Origin: Phenylobacterium sp. CCH9-H3
GTDB lineage: Bacteria > Pseudomonadota > Alphaproteobacteria > Caulobacterales > Caulobacteraceae
Length of the DNA: 35,503 bases
Assembly (NCBI RefSeq): GCF_001557235.1
Contig: NZ_LSJI01000164.1
Coordinates: 1 to 35,503 of the forward strand
Reading direction: 5' to 3'
Shown: piece by piece, positions 8,133-16,121 of the stretch
Position numbering within the stretch: the stretch's first letter is position 1
Layout of the letters: the number at the start of each line of letters is the position of its first letter
Translations under genes and position numbers: made by a program
The notes under the pieces: generated by a model
What the model was told of the DNA's origin: nothing
What the model saw: the letters and a program-made list of their open reading frames with translations, nothing else
Database searches by the model: none

Positions 8133-8528
8133 ATGGTCAATGACCCCATCGGCGATCTGATCGCCCGCATCAAGAACGCCGCCCAGCGCGGCCGCAACAA
8201 GCTGTCGACCCCGGCGTCGAAGATGCGCGCGCGCGTCCTCGATGTGCTGCTCGATGAAGGCTACATCCGCGGCTACCACCTGGTGGAAAAGCCCGGCGCC
8301 TTCCCCGAGTTCGAGATCGAGCTGAAGTACTTTGACGGCGCGCCCGTCATCGTCGAGATCAGCCGCGTCTCCAAGCCCGGCCGTCGCGTCTATTCGTCGA
8401 TCAAGGACCTGAAGCCGGTGAAGAACGGCCTCGGGATCTCGATCCTGTCGACGCCGAAGGGCGTCATGTCGGACACCGCGGCCCGCGAGGCCAACGTGGG
8501 CGGCGAAGTGCTCTGCCGGGTCTACTAA
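8133..8528 (+). CDS. rpsH: 30S ribosomal protein S8
   Basis: The 131-residue S8 ([20 protein letters not shown]) is a primary 16S rRNA binder in the central domain and, in E. coli, the autogenous regulator of the spc operon acting near rplE. The C-terminal [20 protein letters not shown] segment is characteristic. One base separates its TAA from the rplF ATG. Confidence 0.98.
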   Translation: MVNDPIGDLIARIKNAAQRGRNKLSTPASKMRARVLDVLLDEGYIRGYHLVEKPGAFPEFEIELKYFDGAPVIVEISRVSKPGRRVYSSIKDLKPVKNGLGISILSTPKGVMSDTAAREANVGGEVLCRVY

Positions 8529-8529
8529 G

Positions 8530-9063
8530 ATGTCTCGTATCGGAAAGAAGGCGGTCGCCGTTCCCAGCGGGGTCACGGTGACCATCGACGGCCAGACGGT
8601 CACGGTGAAGGGCCCCAAGGGCCAGCTCGCCTGGACGGTCGCCGAAGAGATCGAGGTCAAGCAGGAGGGCGGGGAAATCACGCTCTCCAAGCGCCAGGAA
8701 ACCACCCGCGCGCAAGCGATGTGGGGCCTCTCGCGCACGCTGGTCAACAACATGGTCGTGGGCGTGACCCAGGGCTATGAGCAGACCCTCGAGCTGGTCG
8801 GCGTCGGCTATCGCGCGGCGATGAAGGGCCAGGCGCTCTCCATGCAGCTGGGCTTCAGCCACGACGTGGACATCCCGCCGCCGGCGGGCATCTCGTTCGC
8901 CGTGCCGAAGCAGACCGAGATCAAGATCTCGGGCATCGACAAGCAGATGGTCGGCGAAATCGCCGCCCGGATCCGCCGCATCCGTCCGCCGGAGCCCTAC
9001 AAGGGCAAGGGCGTGCGCTATCAGGGCGAGACGGTCCGGCGCAAGGAAGGCAAGAAGAAGTAA
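8530..9063 (+). CDS. rplF: 50S ribosomal protein L6
   Basis: This 177-residue L6 equals the E. coli length. It has two similar domains and lies near the sarcin-ricin loop and the GTPase centre. The start [19 protein letters not shown] and the C-terminal [16 protein letters not shown] motif are both present. It is tightly packed after rpsH and three bases before rplR. Confidence 0.98.
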   Translation: MSRIGKKAVAVPSGVTVTIDGQTVTVKGPKGQLAWTVAEEIEVKQEGGEITLSKRQETTRAQAMWGLSRTLVNNMVVGVTQGYEQTLELVGVGYRAAMKGQALSMQLGFSHDVDIPPPAGISFAVPKQTEIKISGIDKQMVGEIAARIRRIRPPEPYKGKGVRYQGETVRRKEGKKK

Positions 9064-9066
9064 GCC

Positions 9067-9426
9067 ATGGCCCTTTCTCCCCGCGAATCCACCCAGCGCC
9101 GCGCCCAGCGCGTCCGCACCCGGCTCCGCAAGGTGGCCAACGGCCGCCCGCGCCTGTCGGTCTTCCGTTCGGCCAAGAACATCTACGCCCAGATCATCGA
9201 CGATGAGAACGGCGTGACGCTCGCGGCCGCCTCCTCGCTGGAAGGCGAGAAGGCCAAGGCGAAGGGCTCGGACAAGGACGCCGCCGCCAAGGTCGGCGCC
9301 CTCGTGGCCCAGCGCGCGATCGAGAAGGGCGTCAAGGACGTCGTGTTCGATCGTGGCGGCTACCTGTACCACGGCCGGGTGAAGGCCCTGGCGGACGCCG
9401 CGCGCGAAGCCGGCCTGAATTTCTAA
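9067..9426 (+). CDS. rplR: 50S ribosomal protein L18
   Basis: The 119-residue L18 mediates attachment of 5S rRNA to the large subunit together with L5. The [20 protein letters not shown] core and the [21 protein letters not shown]-terminal motif are intact. The TAA is fused to AGGA, the Shine-Dalgarno of rpsE. Confidence 0.98.
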   Translation: MALSPRESTQRRAQRVRTRLRKVANGRPRLSVFRSAKNIYAQIIDDENGVTLAAASSLEGEKAKAKGSDKDAAAKVGALVAQRAIEKGVKDVVFDRGGYLYHGRVKALADAAREAGLNF

Positions 9427-9435
9427 GGAACGATC

Positions 9436-10029
9436 ATGGCTCGCAGAGACGAACAGCGCGGCGGCGATCGTCGCAATCGGAACGAAGAAGAGCGCGACAG
9501 CGAAATCGTCGAGAAGCTGGTGCACATCAACCGCGTCGCGGCCACCGTGAAGGGCGGCCGCCGGTTCTCCTTCGCCGCCCTCATGGTTGTGGGCGACCAG
9601 AAGGGCCGCGTGGGCTTCGGTCATGGCAAGGCGCGCGAAGTGCCGGAAGCCATCCGCAAGGCGACCGAAGAAGCCAAGAAGTCGATGATCCGCGTTCCGC
9701 TGCGCGAGAGCCGCACCCTGCACCACGACGGCAATGGCCGCTGGGGCGCGGGCAAGGTCATGGTTCGCGCGGCGCCTCCCGGCACCGGCGTCATCGCCGG
9801 CGGTCCGATGCGGGCCGTCCTCGAAACCCTGGGCGTCCAGGACGTCGTCGGCAAGTCGGTCGGCTCGTCCAACCCCTACAACATGGTGCGCGCGACGTTC
9901 GAAGCGCTGAAGGCCCAATCCTCGCCCCGCCAAGTGGCGGCCAAGCGCGGCAAGAAGGTCTCCGACGTGATCGGCCGCCGCGCGGACGGCGCCTCGGCCG
10001 CGCAGCCGGCCGCCGACGCGGAAGGTTAA
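9436..10029 (+). CDS. rpsE: 30S ribosomal protein S5
   Basis: This 197-residue S5 is a decoding-fidelity protein and part of the mRNA entry helicase with S3 and S4. The double-stranded RNA-binding domain reads [20 protein letters not shown] and [20 protein letters not shown]. Compared with E. coli (167 aa) it has a basic N-terminal extension ([17 protein letters not shown]) and an Ala-rich tail. Confidence 0.98.
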   Translation: MARRDEQRGGDRRNRNEEERDSEIVEKLVHINRVAATVKGGRRFSFAALMVVGDQKGRVGFGHGKAREVPEAIRKATEEAKKSMIRVPLRESRTLHHDGNGRWGAGKVMVRAAPPGTGVIAGGPMRAVLETLGVQDVVGKSVGSSNPYNMVRATFEALKAQSSPRQVAAKRGKKVSDVIGRRADGASAAQPAADAEG

Positions 10030-10033
10030 TCAC

Positions 10034-10213
10034 ATGGCCAAAGTCACCGTTCGCCAGACCGGCAGCCCGATCCGCCGGACCAAGGACCAGCGCGCGACCC
10101 TCGCGGGCCTGGGCCTGAACAAGGTGGGCCGGGTCTCCACGCTCGAGGACACCCCCTCGGTGCGCGGCATGATCGCCAAGGTCCATCACCTGATCGAGGT
10201 CGTGGAGGGCTAA
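10034..10213 (+). CDS. rpmD: 50S ribosomal protein L30
   Basis: This small gene was found by reading the gap between rpsE and rplO. It encodes 59 residues, [20 protein letters not shown] continuing to [11 protein letters not shown], a full-length bacterial L30 (E. coli also 59 aa). The motif [20 protein letters not shown] is diagnostic. L30 packs on domain II of 23S rRNA. It starts four bases after the rpsE stop. Confidence 0.97.
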   Translation: MAKVTVRQTGSPIRRTKDQRATLAGLGLNKVGRVSTLEDTPSVRGMIAKVHHLIEVVEG

Positions 10214-10227
10214 GCTCCGCGACTTCC

Positions 10228-10244
10228 GGGGCCCTTCGGGCCCC
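10228..10244 (+). promoter_or_regulatory. GC hairpin between rpmD and rplO
   Basis: GGGGCCC pairs with GGGCCCC around TTC, only 14 bases after the rpmD stop, in a 109-base gap within an otherwise almost gapless operon. Only a broken T-rich stretch (CTTTCT) lies further down, so termination would be partial at best. It could be an attenuator, a processing site or an mRNA-stability element. Confidence 0.4.
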
Positions 10245-10322
10245 CTTCGGCCTTTCTGGGCCACTGTCTTCAACGCCGAGTCCGGCCTGCGCCGGGCGCC
10301 AGATCTCCAAGGAGAGGCACAT

Positions 10323-10808
10323 ATGACCAAGCTGAACGAACTCGCTCCGCGCGAAGGCTCCACCAAGGGCCGCATGCGCGTCGGCCGCGGCCCGGGCTCG
10401 GGCAAGGGCAAGACCGCCGGTCGCGGCGTGAAGGGCCAGAAGGCGCGCACCGGCGTCTCGATCGCCGGCTTCGAAGGCGGCCAGATGCCGCTGCACATGC
10501 GCATGCCCAAGCGTGGCTTCAACTCGCGCAACCGCAAGGACTTCGCCGAAGTGAACCTGTGGCGCATCGAGCAGGCGATCGCCGCCGGCAAGCTCGACGC
10601 CAAGGCCGCCATCGACGCCGACGCCCTGCTGAAGGCCGGCGTGATCCGTCGCGCCAAGGATGGCGTGAAGCTGCTGGGCGAGGGCGAGCTGAAGTCGAAG
10701 CTGAACCTCACCGTCTATTCCGCCACCGCCTCGGCCCGCACGGCCGTCGAAAAGGCCGGCGGCTCGCTGACCACGACCAAGGTCGAAGCCAAGGCCGAAG
10801 AGGCCTAA
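10323..10808 (+). CDS. rplO: 50S ribosomal protein L15
   Basis: The 161-residue L15 is a late-assembling large-subunit protein with a long basic N-terminal extension. The segments [20 protein letters not shown] and [20 protein letters not shown] and the [18 protein letters not shown] motif are characteristic. A strong AAGGAGAGG lies before the ATG. The C-terminal ~15 residues (Lys/Ala/Glu rich) extend past the E. coli end. Confidence 0.98.
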   Translation: MTKLNELAPREGSTKGRMRVGRGPGSGKGKTAGRGVKGQKARTGVSIAGFEGGQMPLHMRMPKRGFNSRNRKDFAEVNLWRIEQAIAAGKLDAKAAIDADALLKAGVIRRAKDGVKLLGEGELKSKLNLTVYSATASARTAVEKAGGSLTTTKVEAKAEEA

Positions 10809-10823
10809 GGCGTCCTGCGGCGA

Positions 10824-10849
10824 CGCCGGCCTCGCTATCGGGGCCGGCG
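10824..10849 (+). promoter_or_regulatory. GC hairpin between rplO and secY
   Basis: CGCCGGCC and GGCCGGCG form a perfect 8-bp stem around a 10-base loop, 16 bases after the rplO stop. No T run follows. It separates the last ribosomal gene of the spc-type block from the secretion gene secY and could lower read-through or protect the upstream mRNA. Confidence 0.4.
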
Positions 10850-10890
10850 CGTCCTATCTCAGCAGGAATACGAGTCAGGGGATTTGCTGA

Positions 10891-12237
10891 ATGGCTTCGG
10901 CCGCTGAACAGCTCGCCGCCAATCTGAACTTCGACGCCTTCCGCAAGGCCACGGAGCTTCACAAGCGTATCTGGTTCACGCTCTGGGCGCTGATCGTCTA
11001 TCGCCTGGGGACCTACATCCCGATCCCGGGCATCGACCCGGTCGCCTTCCAGCAGGCGTTCTCCGGCCAGGCCCAGGGCATCCTGGGCATGTTCAACATG
11101 TTCTCCGGCGGCGCCGTCGAGCGGATGGCCATCTTCGCCCTGAACGTGATGCCGTACATCTCGGCCTCGATCATCGTGCAGCTGCTCGGAACGGTCTATC
11201 CGCCGTGGGAGAAGCTGCGGAAGGAAGGCGGCGAGGCGGGGCGCAAGACGCTCAACCAGTACACCCGCTACCTGACCGTCGCCCTGGCGGTGTTCCAGTC
11301 CTTCGGCATCGCCGCGGGCCTGTCGCAGAGCCCCGGCCTGGTCGAGAACCCGGGCATCTTCTTCATCGTCTCGACCGTGGTCACCCTGACGGGCGGCACC
11401 ATGTTCCTGATGTGGCTGGGCGAGCAGATCACCAGCCGCGGCGTCGGCAACGGCATCTCGCTGCTGATCTTCGCCGGTATCGTGGCCGTCCTGCCGCAGT
11501 ACCTGTTCCAGGCGCTGGAACTCACCCGCACGGGCTCGATGAACTCGGGCACCCTGTTCCTGATGCTGGTGCTGGTCATCGCCGTGACCGTGGCGATCGT
11601 CTTCATGGAGCGCTCGCAGCGCCGCCTGCTGGTCCAGTATCCCAAGCGCCAGGTGGGCAACCGCATGTTCGGCGGCGACACCTCGTTCCTGCCGCTGAAG
11701 ATCAACACCTCGGGGGTGATCCCGCCGATCTTCGCCTCGTCGCTGCTGCTGCTGCCGGCGACCGTGATGGGCTTCGCCGCGACGGCGAACCTGCCGGAAT
11801 GGCTGCAATGGCTGCCGCTCGCGGTGGGCCAGCTCCAGCACGGCCAGCCGCTGTTCATGGTGCTCTACGGCGCGCTGATCATCTTCTTCTGCTTCTTCTA
11901 CACCTCGGTCGTCTTCAACCCCGAGGACACGGCGGAGAACCTGCGCAAGTACGGCGGCTTCCTGCCGGGCATCCGCCCCGGCAAGCGGACGGCCGAGTAC
12001 CTGGACTTCGTGCTGACCCGCCTGACCGTGATCGGCGCCGGCTACATCACCCTCGTGTGCCTGCTGCCCGAAGGCCTGATGCGGTTCACGGGGACGCAGT
12101 TCTACATGGGCGGCACGTCGCTGCTCATCGTCGTCAGCGTCACCATGGACACGGTGGCCCAGATCCAGTCCCACCTGCTGGCGCACCAGTACGAGGGCCT
12201 GATCAAGAAGTCGAAGCTGCGGGGCGGCCGGCGCTAG
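10891..12237 (+). CDS. secY: Preprotein translocase subunit SecY
   Basis: SecY is the pore subunit of the SecYEG translocon in the inner membrane. The 448-residue protein has the expected ten hydrophobic segments, the plug-region sequence FNMFSGGAVERMAIFALNVM and the conserved cytoplasmic loop RRLLVQYPKRQVGNRMFGG. The C-terminal region around FYTSVVFNPEDTAENLRKYG is also typical. Start and length agree with the family (E. coli 443 aa). Downstream adk follows after a 63-base gap; rpmJ and infA, found here in some bacteria, are absent. Confidence 0.98.
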   Translation: MASAAEQLAANLNFDAFRKATELHKRIWFTLWALIVYRLGTYIPIPGIDPVAFQQAFSGQAQGILGMFNMFSGGAVERMAIFALNVMPYISASIIVQLLGTVYPPWEKLRKEGGEAGRKTLNQYTRYLTVALAVFQSFGIAAGLSQSPGLVENPGIFFIVSTVVTLTGGTMFLMWLGEQITSRGVGNGISLLIFAGIVAVLPQYLFQALELTRTGSMNSGTLFLMLVLVIAVTVAIVFMERSQRRLLVQYPKRQVGNRMFGGDTSFLPLKINTSGVIPPIFASSLLLLPATVMGFAATANLPEWLQWLPLAVGQLQHGQPLFMVLYGALIIFFCFFYTSVVFNPEDTAENLRKYGGFLPGIRPGKRTAEYLDFVLTRLTVIGAGYITLVCLLPEGLMRFTGTQFYMGGTSLLIVVSVTMDTVAQIQSHLLAHQYEGLIKKSKLRGGRR

Positions 12238-12265
12238 GGCGGCCGCCTTGGGTGACGTTGCGGTA

Positions 12266-12285
12266 CGGCGCCATCAAGAGCGCCG
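12266..12285 (+). promoter_or_regulatory. Short hairpin between secY and adk
   Basis: CGGCGC pairs with GCGCCG around an 8-base loop, ending 15 bases before the adk start. It is short and not followed by T residues. It may modulate adk translation or be incidental in this GC-rich sequence. Confidence 0.25.
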
Positions 12286-12300
12286 CGTGAGGGGATCGCT

Positions 12301-12873
12301 ATGAACCTGATTCTGTTCGGGCCGCCGGCGGCGGGGAAGGGCACCCAGGCCAAGCGCCTGGTCGAAGGCCGCAACATGGTTCAGCTCTCCACGGGCGACA
12401 TGCTGCGCGCGGCGATCGCGTCCGGTTCGGAGCTGGGCAAACGCGTCGAGGGCATCATGCAGCGCGGCGAGCTGGTCTCGGACGAGATCGTCGTCGAGCT
12501 GATCGAATCCCGGCTGCCCGAGGCCGAGGCGGCCGGCGGCGCCATCTTCGACGGCTTCCCCCGCACGCTTCCCCAGGCCGAGGCCCTGGACAAGATGCTG
12601 AAGGGCCGGGGCAGCCAGATCGACCTGGTCCTGCGTCTCTGCGTGGACGACGAGGCCCTGAAGCAGCGGATCGCCGGCCGCTTCGCCGAGTCGGGCCGCC
12701 CGGACGACAACCCCGAGAGCTTCGTGGTGCGGCTCAACGCCTACAACGCCAACACCGCGCCGCTGCTGCCGTACTACGAGGGGCAGGGGAAGCTGGTGGA
12801 AGTGGACGGCATGGGCGCGATCGAAACCGTCGCCGCCGCCATCGACGCCGCCCTGGACAAGCCCCGCGGCTGA
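12301..12873 (+). CDS. adk: Adenylate kinase, short-lid type
   Basis: Adenylate kinase interconverts ATP + AMP and 2 ADP in the cytoplasm. The 190-residue protein has the P-loop FGPPAAGKGTQAKRL at its N-terminus, the AMP-binding LSTGDMLRAAI segment, the FDGFPRTLPQAEAL motif and the R-DDNPE region. It lacks the ~27-residue lid insertion with zinc ligands seen in longer bacterial forms (E. coli 214 aa), as usual in Alphaproteobacteria. It is preceded by GAGGGG and probably shares the secY transcript. Confidence 0.97.
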   Translation: MNLILFGPPAAGKGTQAKRLVEGRNMVQLSTGDMLRAAIASGSELGKRVEGIMQRGELVSDEIVVELIESRLPEAEAAGGAIFDGFPRTLPQAEALDKMLKGRGSQIDLVLRLCVDDEALKQRIAGRFAESGRPDDNPESFVVRLNAYNANTAPLLPYYEGQGKLVEVDGMGAIETVAAAIDAALDKPRG

Positions 12874-13013
12874 ACGTCCAGGCCGATTGCGGATCACGCG
12901 CACTCATGCTTTCCTTCCTCGCGTCGGGCCTCAAATCCCGCGTGACGAACCCGTGCGGGGCATCCACCCCCTTGCGCGTGCAGCATTTCGTTCACATTTG
13001 GGCGTTTCGGCCA

Positions 13014-13041
13014 TTGACGGGGGTACCCCGATCCATATAAC
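13014..13041 (+). promoter_or_regulatory. Strong sigma-70 promoter for rpsM-rpsK-rpoA-rplQ
   Basis: TTGACG and TATAAC are 16 bases apart in the 275-base gap after adk. The -10 differs from the consensus TATAAT at one position and the -35 at one. The palindrome GAAGCGCTTC immediately follows the -10. The predicted leader before rpsM is about 100 bases. This makes the alpha operon a separate transcription unit even if read-through from adk occurs. Confidence 0.75.
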
Positions 13042-13148
13042 GAAGCGCTTCCGCGAAAGAGCGCGAAGGACGCGCCGGCCTATGCCTATGGCAGCTAGGG
13101 GCCGGGGCGCCGTTTGCGCTTTTCTTGCGTGATCAGGAGATTACCTAC

Positions 13149-13517
13149 GTGGCCCGTATCGCTGGCGTCAACATTCCCACGAACAAGCGCGTCGTGATCG
13201 CGCTGCAGTACATCCATGGCATCGGCGAGGCGAAGGCCCGCGAGATCGTCAGCAAGGTCGGTATCGAGGACGCGCGCCGCGTCAATCAGCTGACCGATGC
13301 GGAAGTCCTGCAGATCCGCGAGACGATCGACCGCGACTACATGGTCGAAGGCGACCTGCGCCGCGAGACCGCGGTCAACATCAAGCGCCTGATGGACCTG
13401 GCCTGCTACCGCGGCCTGCGCCACCGCAAGGGCCTGCCGGTCCGCGGCCAGCGCACCCACACCAACGCCCGCACCCGTAAGGGTCCGGCCAAGCCGATCG
13501 CCGGCAAGAAGAAGTAA
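13149..13517 (+). CDS. rpsM: 30S ribosomal protein S13
   Basis: S13 sits in the 30S head and contacts P-site tRNA and L5. The GTG at this position was chosen because it yields the family N-terminus (M)[13 protein letters not shown] and total length 122 residues, with AGGAGA ten bases upstream. An earlier in-frame ATG would add eight residues that no S13 has. The C-terminal basic tail [20 protein letters not shown] is typical. Confidence 0.97.
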   Translation: MARIAGVNIPTNKRVVIALQYIHGIGEAKAREIVSKVGIEDARRVNQLTDAEVLQIRETIDRDYMVEGDLRRETAVNIKRLMDLACYRGLRHRKGLPVRGQRTHTNARTRKGPAKPIAGKKK

Positions 13518-13531
13518 GAGAGCGGATCTCG

Positions 13532-13921
13532 ATGGCCAAGGAACCGGCGCGCGTCAAACGCCGCGAGCGCAAGAACATCACGTCGGGCGTCGCCCACGTG
13601 AACGCCTCGTTCAACAACACCATGGTGACCATCACCGACGCCCAGGGGAACACGATCTCCTGGTCCAGCGCCGGCCTGATGGGTTTCAAGGGTTCGCGTA
13701 AGTCGACGCCCTACGCCGCCCAGATGGCGGCCGAGGACGCCGGCCGTAAGGCCGCCGAACACGGCGTGCGCACGCTGGAAGTCAACGTCTCGGGCCCCGG
13801 CTCGGGCCGTGAGTCCGCGCTCCGCGCCCTGCAGGCGGTGGGTATGACGATCACCACCATCCGGGATGTGACGCCCATTCCGCACAACGGCTGCCGCCCG
13901 CCCAAGCGCCGGCGCGTCTAG
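13532..13921 (+). CDS. rpsK: 30S ribosomal protein S11
   Basis: The 129-residue S11 (same length as in E. coli) forms part of the 30S platform near the Shine-Dalgarno helix and E-site. [20 protein letters not shown] and the C-terminal [14 protein letters not shown] are diagnostic. It starts 14 bases after rpsM. Unlike many bacteria, rpsD (S4) is not between rpsK and rpoA, as usual for this class. Confidence 0.98.
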   Translation: MAKEPARVKRRERKNITSGVAHVNASFNNTMVTITDAQGNTISWSSAGLMGFKGSRKSTPYAAQMAAEDAGRKAAEHGVRTLEVNVSGPGSGRESALRALQAVGMTITTIRDVTPIPHNGCRPPKRRRV

Positions 13922-13945
13922 CCGCCCGAGCTACTATTCCCTGAC

Positions 13946-13970
13946 GCCGGTCCGCGGTTCTGCGGCCGGC
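13946..13970 (+). promoter_or_regulatory. Hairpin between rpsK and rpoA
   Basis: GCCGG-CCGC pairs with GCGG-CCGGC, giving a nine-pair stem with one bulged T and a 6-base loop. It ends 25 bases before the GTG start of rpoA. A few T residues (GCGTTTTCG) follow 8 bases later, so weak attenuation is conceivable. Its position suits adjustment of rpoA relative to ribosomal protein synthesis. Confidence 0.4.
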
Positions 13971-13995
13971 GATCCTGCGTTTTCGAGGGACACAC

Positions 13996-15012
13996 GTGAT
14001 CGAACGAAACTGGAATGAACTAATCCGTCCCGAGAAGCCGCAAATCGAGACCGGCGCCGACGCCAGCCGCAAGGCGCGTCTGGTGGCCGAGCCCCTCGAA
14101 CGCGGGTTCGGCGTGACCCTGGGCAACAGCCTGCGGCGCGTGCTTCTCTCCTCCCTGCAGGGCGCGGCCGTGACCGCGGTGCAGATCGACGGCGTGGTCC
14201 ACGAGTTCTCCTCGCTGGAAGGCGTGCGTGAGGACGTCGTCGACATCGTCCTGAACATCAAGCAACTGGCGCTGCGCATGCACGCCGAGGGCCCGAAGCG
14301 TATGACGCTGCGCGCCACCGGCCCGGGCGCGGTGACCGCCGGCCAGATCGAAGCGCCGTCGGACATCGAGATCCTGAACCCCGACCACGTGCTCTGCACG
14401 CTGGACGACGGCGCCACCGTGCGCATGGAGTTCACGGTCCAGACCGGCAAGGGCTACGTCGCCGCCGAGTTCAACCGTCCGGAAGACGCCCCGATCGGCC
14501 TGATCGCCGTCGACGCCCTCTACTCGCCGGTCAAGCGCGTCGCCTATCGGGTCGAACCCACCCGTCAGGGCCAGAGCCTCGACTACGACAAGCTGATCAT
14601 GGAAGTGGAGACCAACGGCGCGGTCAGCCCGGTGGACGCCGTGGCCTACGCCGCCCGCATCCTCCAGGACCAGCTGCAGATCTTCATCACCTTCGAAGAG
14701 CCGAAGAAGAAGGTCGAGGGCGAGGCCAAGCCGGAGCTGCCGTTCAACCCGGCGCTGCTGAAGAAGGTGGACGAGCTCGAGCTCTCCGTCCGTTCGGCCA
14801 ACTGCCTGAAGAACGACAACATCGTCTACATCGGCGACCTCATCCAGAAGACCGAGGCGGAGATGCTCCGCACCCCGAACTTCGGCCGCAAGTCGCTGAA
14901 CGAGATCAAGGAAGTTCTCGCCGGGATGGGTCTCCACCTCGGCATGGACGTGCCGAACTGGCCGCCCGAGAACATCGAAGAGCTCGCGAAGAAGTTCGAA
15001 GACCAGATGTAA
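13996..15012 (+). CDS. rpoA: RNA polymerase alpha subunit
   Basis: The 338-residue alpha subunit initiates RNA polymerase assembly as a dimer (N-terminal domain, about residues 1-235, with [24 protein letters not shown] sequence) and contacts UP elements and activators through its C-terminal domain (about 250-338). The latter shows [19 protein letters not shown] and [19 protein letters not shown], including the DNA-binding Arg. Translation starts at GTG after GAGGGA. It follows rpsK by 74 bases, in the classic alpha operon position. Confidence 0.98.
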   Translation: MIERNWNELIRPEKPQIETGADASRKARLVAEPLERGFGVTLGNSLRRVLLSSLQGAAVTAVQIDGVVHEFSSLEGVREDVVDIVLNIKQLALRMHAEGPKRMTLRATGPGAVTAGQIEAPSDIEILNPDHVLCTLDDGATVRMEFTVQTGKGYVAAEFNRPEDAPIGLIAVDALYSPVKRVAYRVEPTRQGQSLDYDKLIMEVETNGAVSPVDAVAYAARILQDQLQIFITFEEPKKKVEGEAKPELPFNPALLKKVDELELSVRSANCLKNDNIVYIGDLIQKTEAEMLRTPNFGRKSLNEIKEVLAGMGLHLGMDVPNWPPENIEELAKKFEDQM

Positions 15013-15033
15013 GACCCTTTCGCGCCGACTCCG

Positions 15034-15051
15034 GGACCGCTTCGGCGGTCC
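15034..15051 (+). promoter_or_regulatory. UUCG-capped hairpin after rpoA
   Basis: GGACCGC and GCGGTCC form a perfect 7-bp stem closed by a TTCG tetraloop, a very stable loop in RNA. It lies 21 bases after the rpoA stop and has no T run. It could shield the rpoA 3' end from exonucleases or mark a processing point between rpoA and rplQ. Confidence 0.45.
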
Positions 15052-15099
15052 GGGCCCGACGAAGCCGCAACAGCGGCGGAGGGCCCCGGCGCTTCGTAG

Positions 15100-15177
15100 T
15101 GACCCAGGCGGGAGCAGGCTGGGACTTGGTTAGGCGGCGTCCATCCATCGGACGCCAAGCGGGTCAGATGACCCAGG
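15100..15177 (+). promoter_or_regulatory. rplQ leader with mutually exclusive pairings
   Basis: The nonamer TGACCCAGG occurs at 15100-15108 and again at 15169-15177, where its end enters the rplQ Shine-Dalgarno (AGGAGA). GGGTCA at 15161-15166 can pair with TGACCC of either copy, though the near copy leaves only a 2-base loop, or 4 bases with five pairs. A separate hairpin GGCGTCC/GGACGCC (15136-15156) lies between. This resembles a switchable translation-control leader. Regulation by L17 or another ligand is inference. Confidence 0.35.
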
Positions 15178-15187
15178 AGAATGAGAG

Positions 15188-15607
15188 ATGCGTCACGGCA
15201 AAGCCCACCGCAAACTGGGTCGTACGTCCGCCCACCGGACGGCGATGTTCGCCAACATGTCCGCGAGCCTGATCAAGCACGAGCAAATCGTGACCACCCT
15301 GCCGAAGGCGAAGGAGCTCCGCCCCTTCGTCGAGAAGCTGGTGACCCTGGCCAAGCGCGGCAACCTGCACGCTCGCCGCCAGGCCATCAGCCAGGTGCGT
15401 GACGTTGAACAGGTCGGCAAGCTGTTCTCGGTGCTCGGCCCGCGCTACGCCGGCCGCAACGGCGGGTACATCCGCGTCCTGAAGGCGGGCTACCGCCACG
15501 GCGACAACGCTGCGATGGCGGTGATCGAGTTCGTGGACCGCGATCCGGCCGAAAAGGGCAAGGACTCCGGTCCGACCGCCGAAGCCGGCTTCGGCGGCGA
15601 CGAATAG
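15188..15607 (+). CDS. rplQ: 50S ribosomal protein L17
   Basis: L17 lies near the tunnel exit of the large subunit. The 139-residue protein begins [20 protein letters not shown], which is diagnostic, and continues with the conserved [20 protein letters not shown] segment. Compared with E. coli (127 aa) it has an acidic C-terminal extension ending FGGDE. It is preceded by AGGAGA and a structured 175-base gap from rpoA, and is the last gene of the ribosomal block. Confidence 0.98.
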   Translation: MRHGKAHRKLGRTSAHRTAMFANMSASLIKHEQIVTTLPKAKELRPFVEKLVTLAKRGNLHARRQAISQVRDVEQVGKLFSVLGPRYAGRNGGYIRVLKAGYRHGDNAAMAVIEFVDRDPAEKGKDSGPTAEAGFGGDE

Positions 15608-15632
15608 GCCGCATCGGCGATTGAAATCTGCG

Positions 15633-15670
15633 AGGCCCCGGAAGGCGACTTCCGGGGCCTTTCGCGTTTT
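15633..15670 (+). terminator. Rho-independent terminator after rplQ
   Basis: AGGCCCCGGAAG pairs perfectly with CTTCCGGGGCCT (12 bp) around a GCGA tetraloop, followed by TTCGCGTTTT. It closes the alpha operon 25 bases after the rplQ stop. The T-run touches the stop codon of the convergent hxlR gene, whose transcript would also have to pass this hairpin. Confidence 0.9.
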
Positions 15671-16001
15671 AGGCCGCTTCTTCGGCTTGGCGGGCCTGCG
15701 TCTGCGACCACCAGTCGCCCAGCGCGTCGATCACCGGCATCAGCTGCTCACCCGCCTCGGTGAGCGCATACTCCACCCGGGGCGGAACCTCCGGAAAGGC
15801 GGTCCGTGAGATGACGCCCGCGTCCTCCAGCGCCCGCAGCTCGTGGGTCAGCATCTGCTGGGAGATCCCGGCGTTGGCCCGACGCAGGGCGTTGAAGCGC
15901 ATCGGCCCCTTCGAGAGATAGTAGAGGATCAGCGCGCGCCAGCGGCCGCTCAGCAGGACCATCGCCCCCTCGATCGGGCATTCCGAGACGCGATCCAGCA
16001 T
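15669..16001 (-). CDS. HxlR-family winged-helix regulator (GST-linked)
   Basis: This 110-residue DNA-binding protein has the HxlR/DUF24 fold over almost its whole length: GAMVLLSGRWRALILYYLSK, RFNALRRANAGISQQMLTHE and DAGVISRTAFPEVPPRVEYA. The N-terminal Cys8 in SECPIEGA matches the position of the redox-active cysteine of quinone-sensing homologues such as B. subtilis YodB. It starts at the ATG after a GGAGAGGAA site. It is divergent from the glutathione S-transferase gene with 120 bases between start codons, so it probably controls that gene and itself in response to oxidants or electrophiles. The inducer is not known. Confidence 0.9.
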   Translation of the reverse strand: MLDRVSECPIEGAMVLLSGRWRALILYYLSKGPMRFNALRRANAGISQQMLTHELRALEDAGVISRTAFPEVPPRVEYALTEAGEQLMPVIDALGDWWSQTQARQAEEAA

Positions 16002-16033
16002 CGCCGTGTTCCTCTCCAAAGGTCCTGCTTTCG

Positions 16034-16044
16034 TGACCAGGTCA
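16034..16044. promoter_or_regulatory. Candidate HxlR operator in the hxlR-GST gap
   Basis: TGACC-A-GGTCA is a perfect dyad in the divergent intergenic region, closer to hxlR. It includes the octamer GTGACCAG, which also occurs in the second HxlR/azoR intergenic region at 23239. A second looser dyad, GGTC-N10-GACC (16021-16038), overlaps it. No clear -35/-10 pair could be assigned to either direction. Confidence 0.35.
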
Positions 16045-16121
16045 GACTTTTCTGCGTTCTTGGCCGGCCGATTCCATGTGGCTACTTGGGTGTTCCGTTC
16101 AACAGCCTGGAGTGCTGATCC

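Noticed and set aside
11205..12290. Plus-strand frame overlapping secY in another phase
   Set aside because: Composition is Arg/Pro/His-rich and secY is certain in the other frame.
12887..13132. 81-codon frame between adk and rpsM
   Set aside because: It covers the strong promoter at 13014-13041, has no Shine-Dalgarno and no similarity that I recognise.
12238..13148. rpmJ (L36) or infA between secY and rpsM
   Set aside because: Reading all frames gives no short Cys/Lys-rich L36 or IF-1-like sequence; they are probably encoded elsewhere, as usual in this class.
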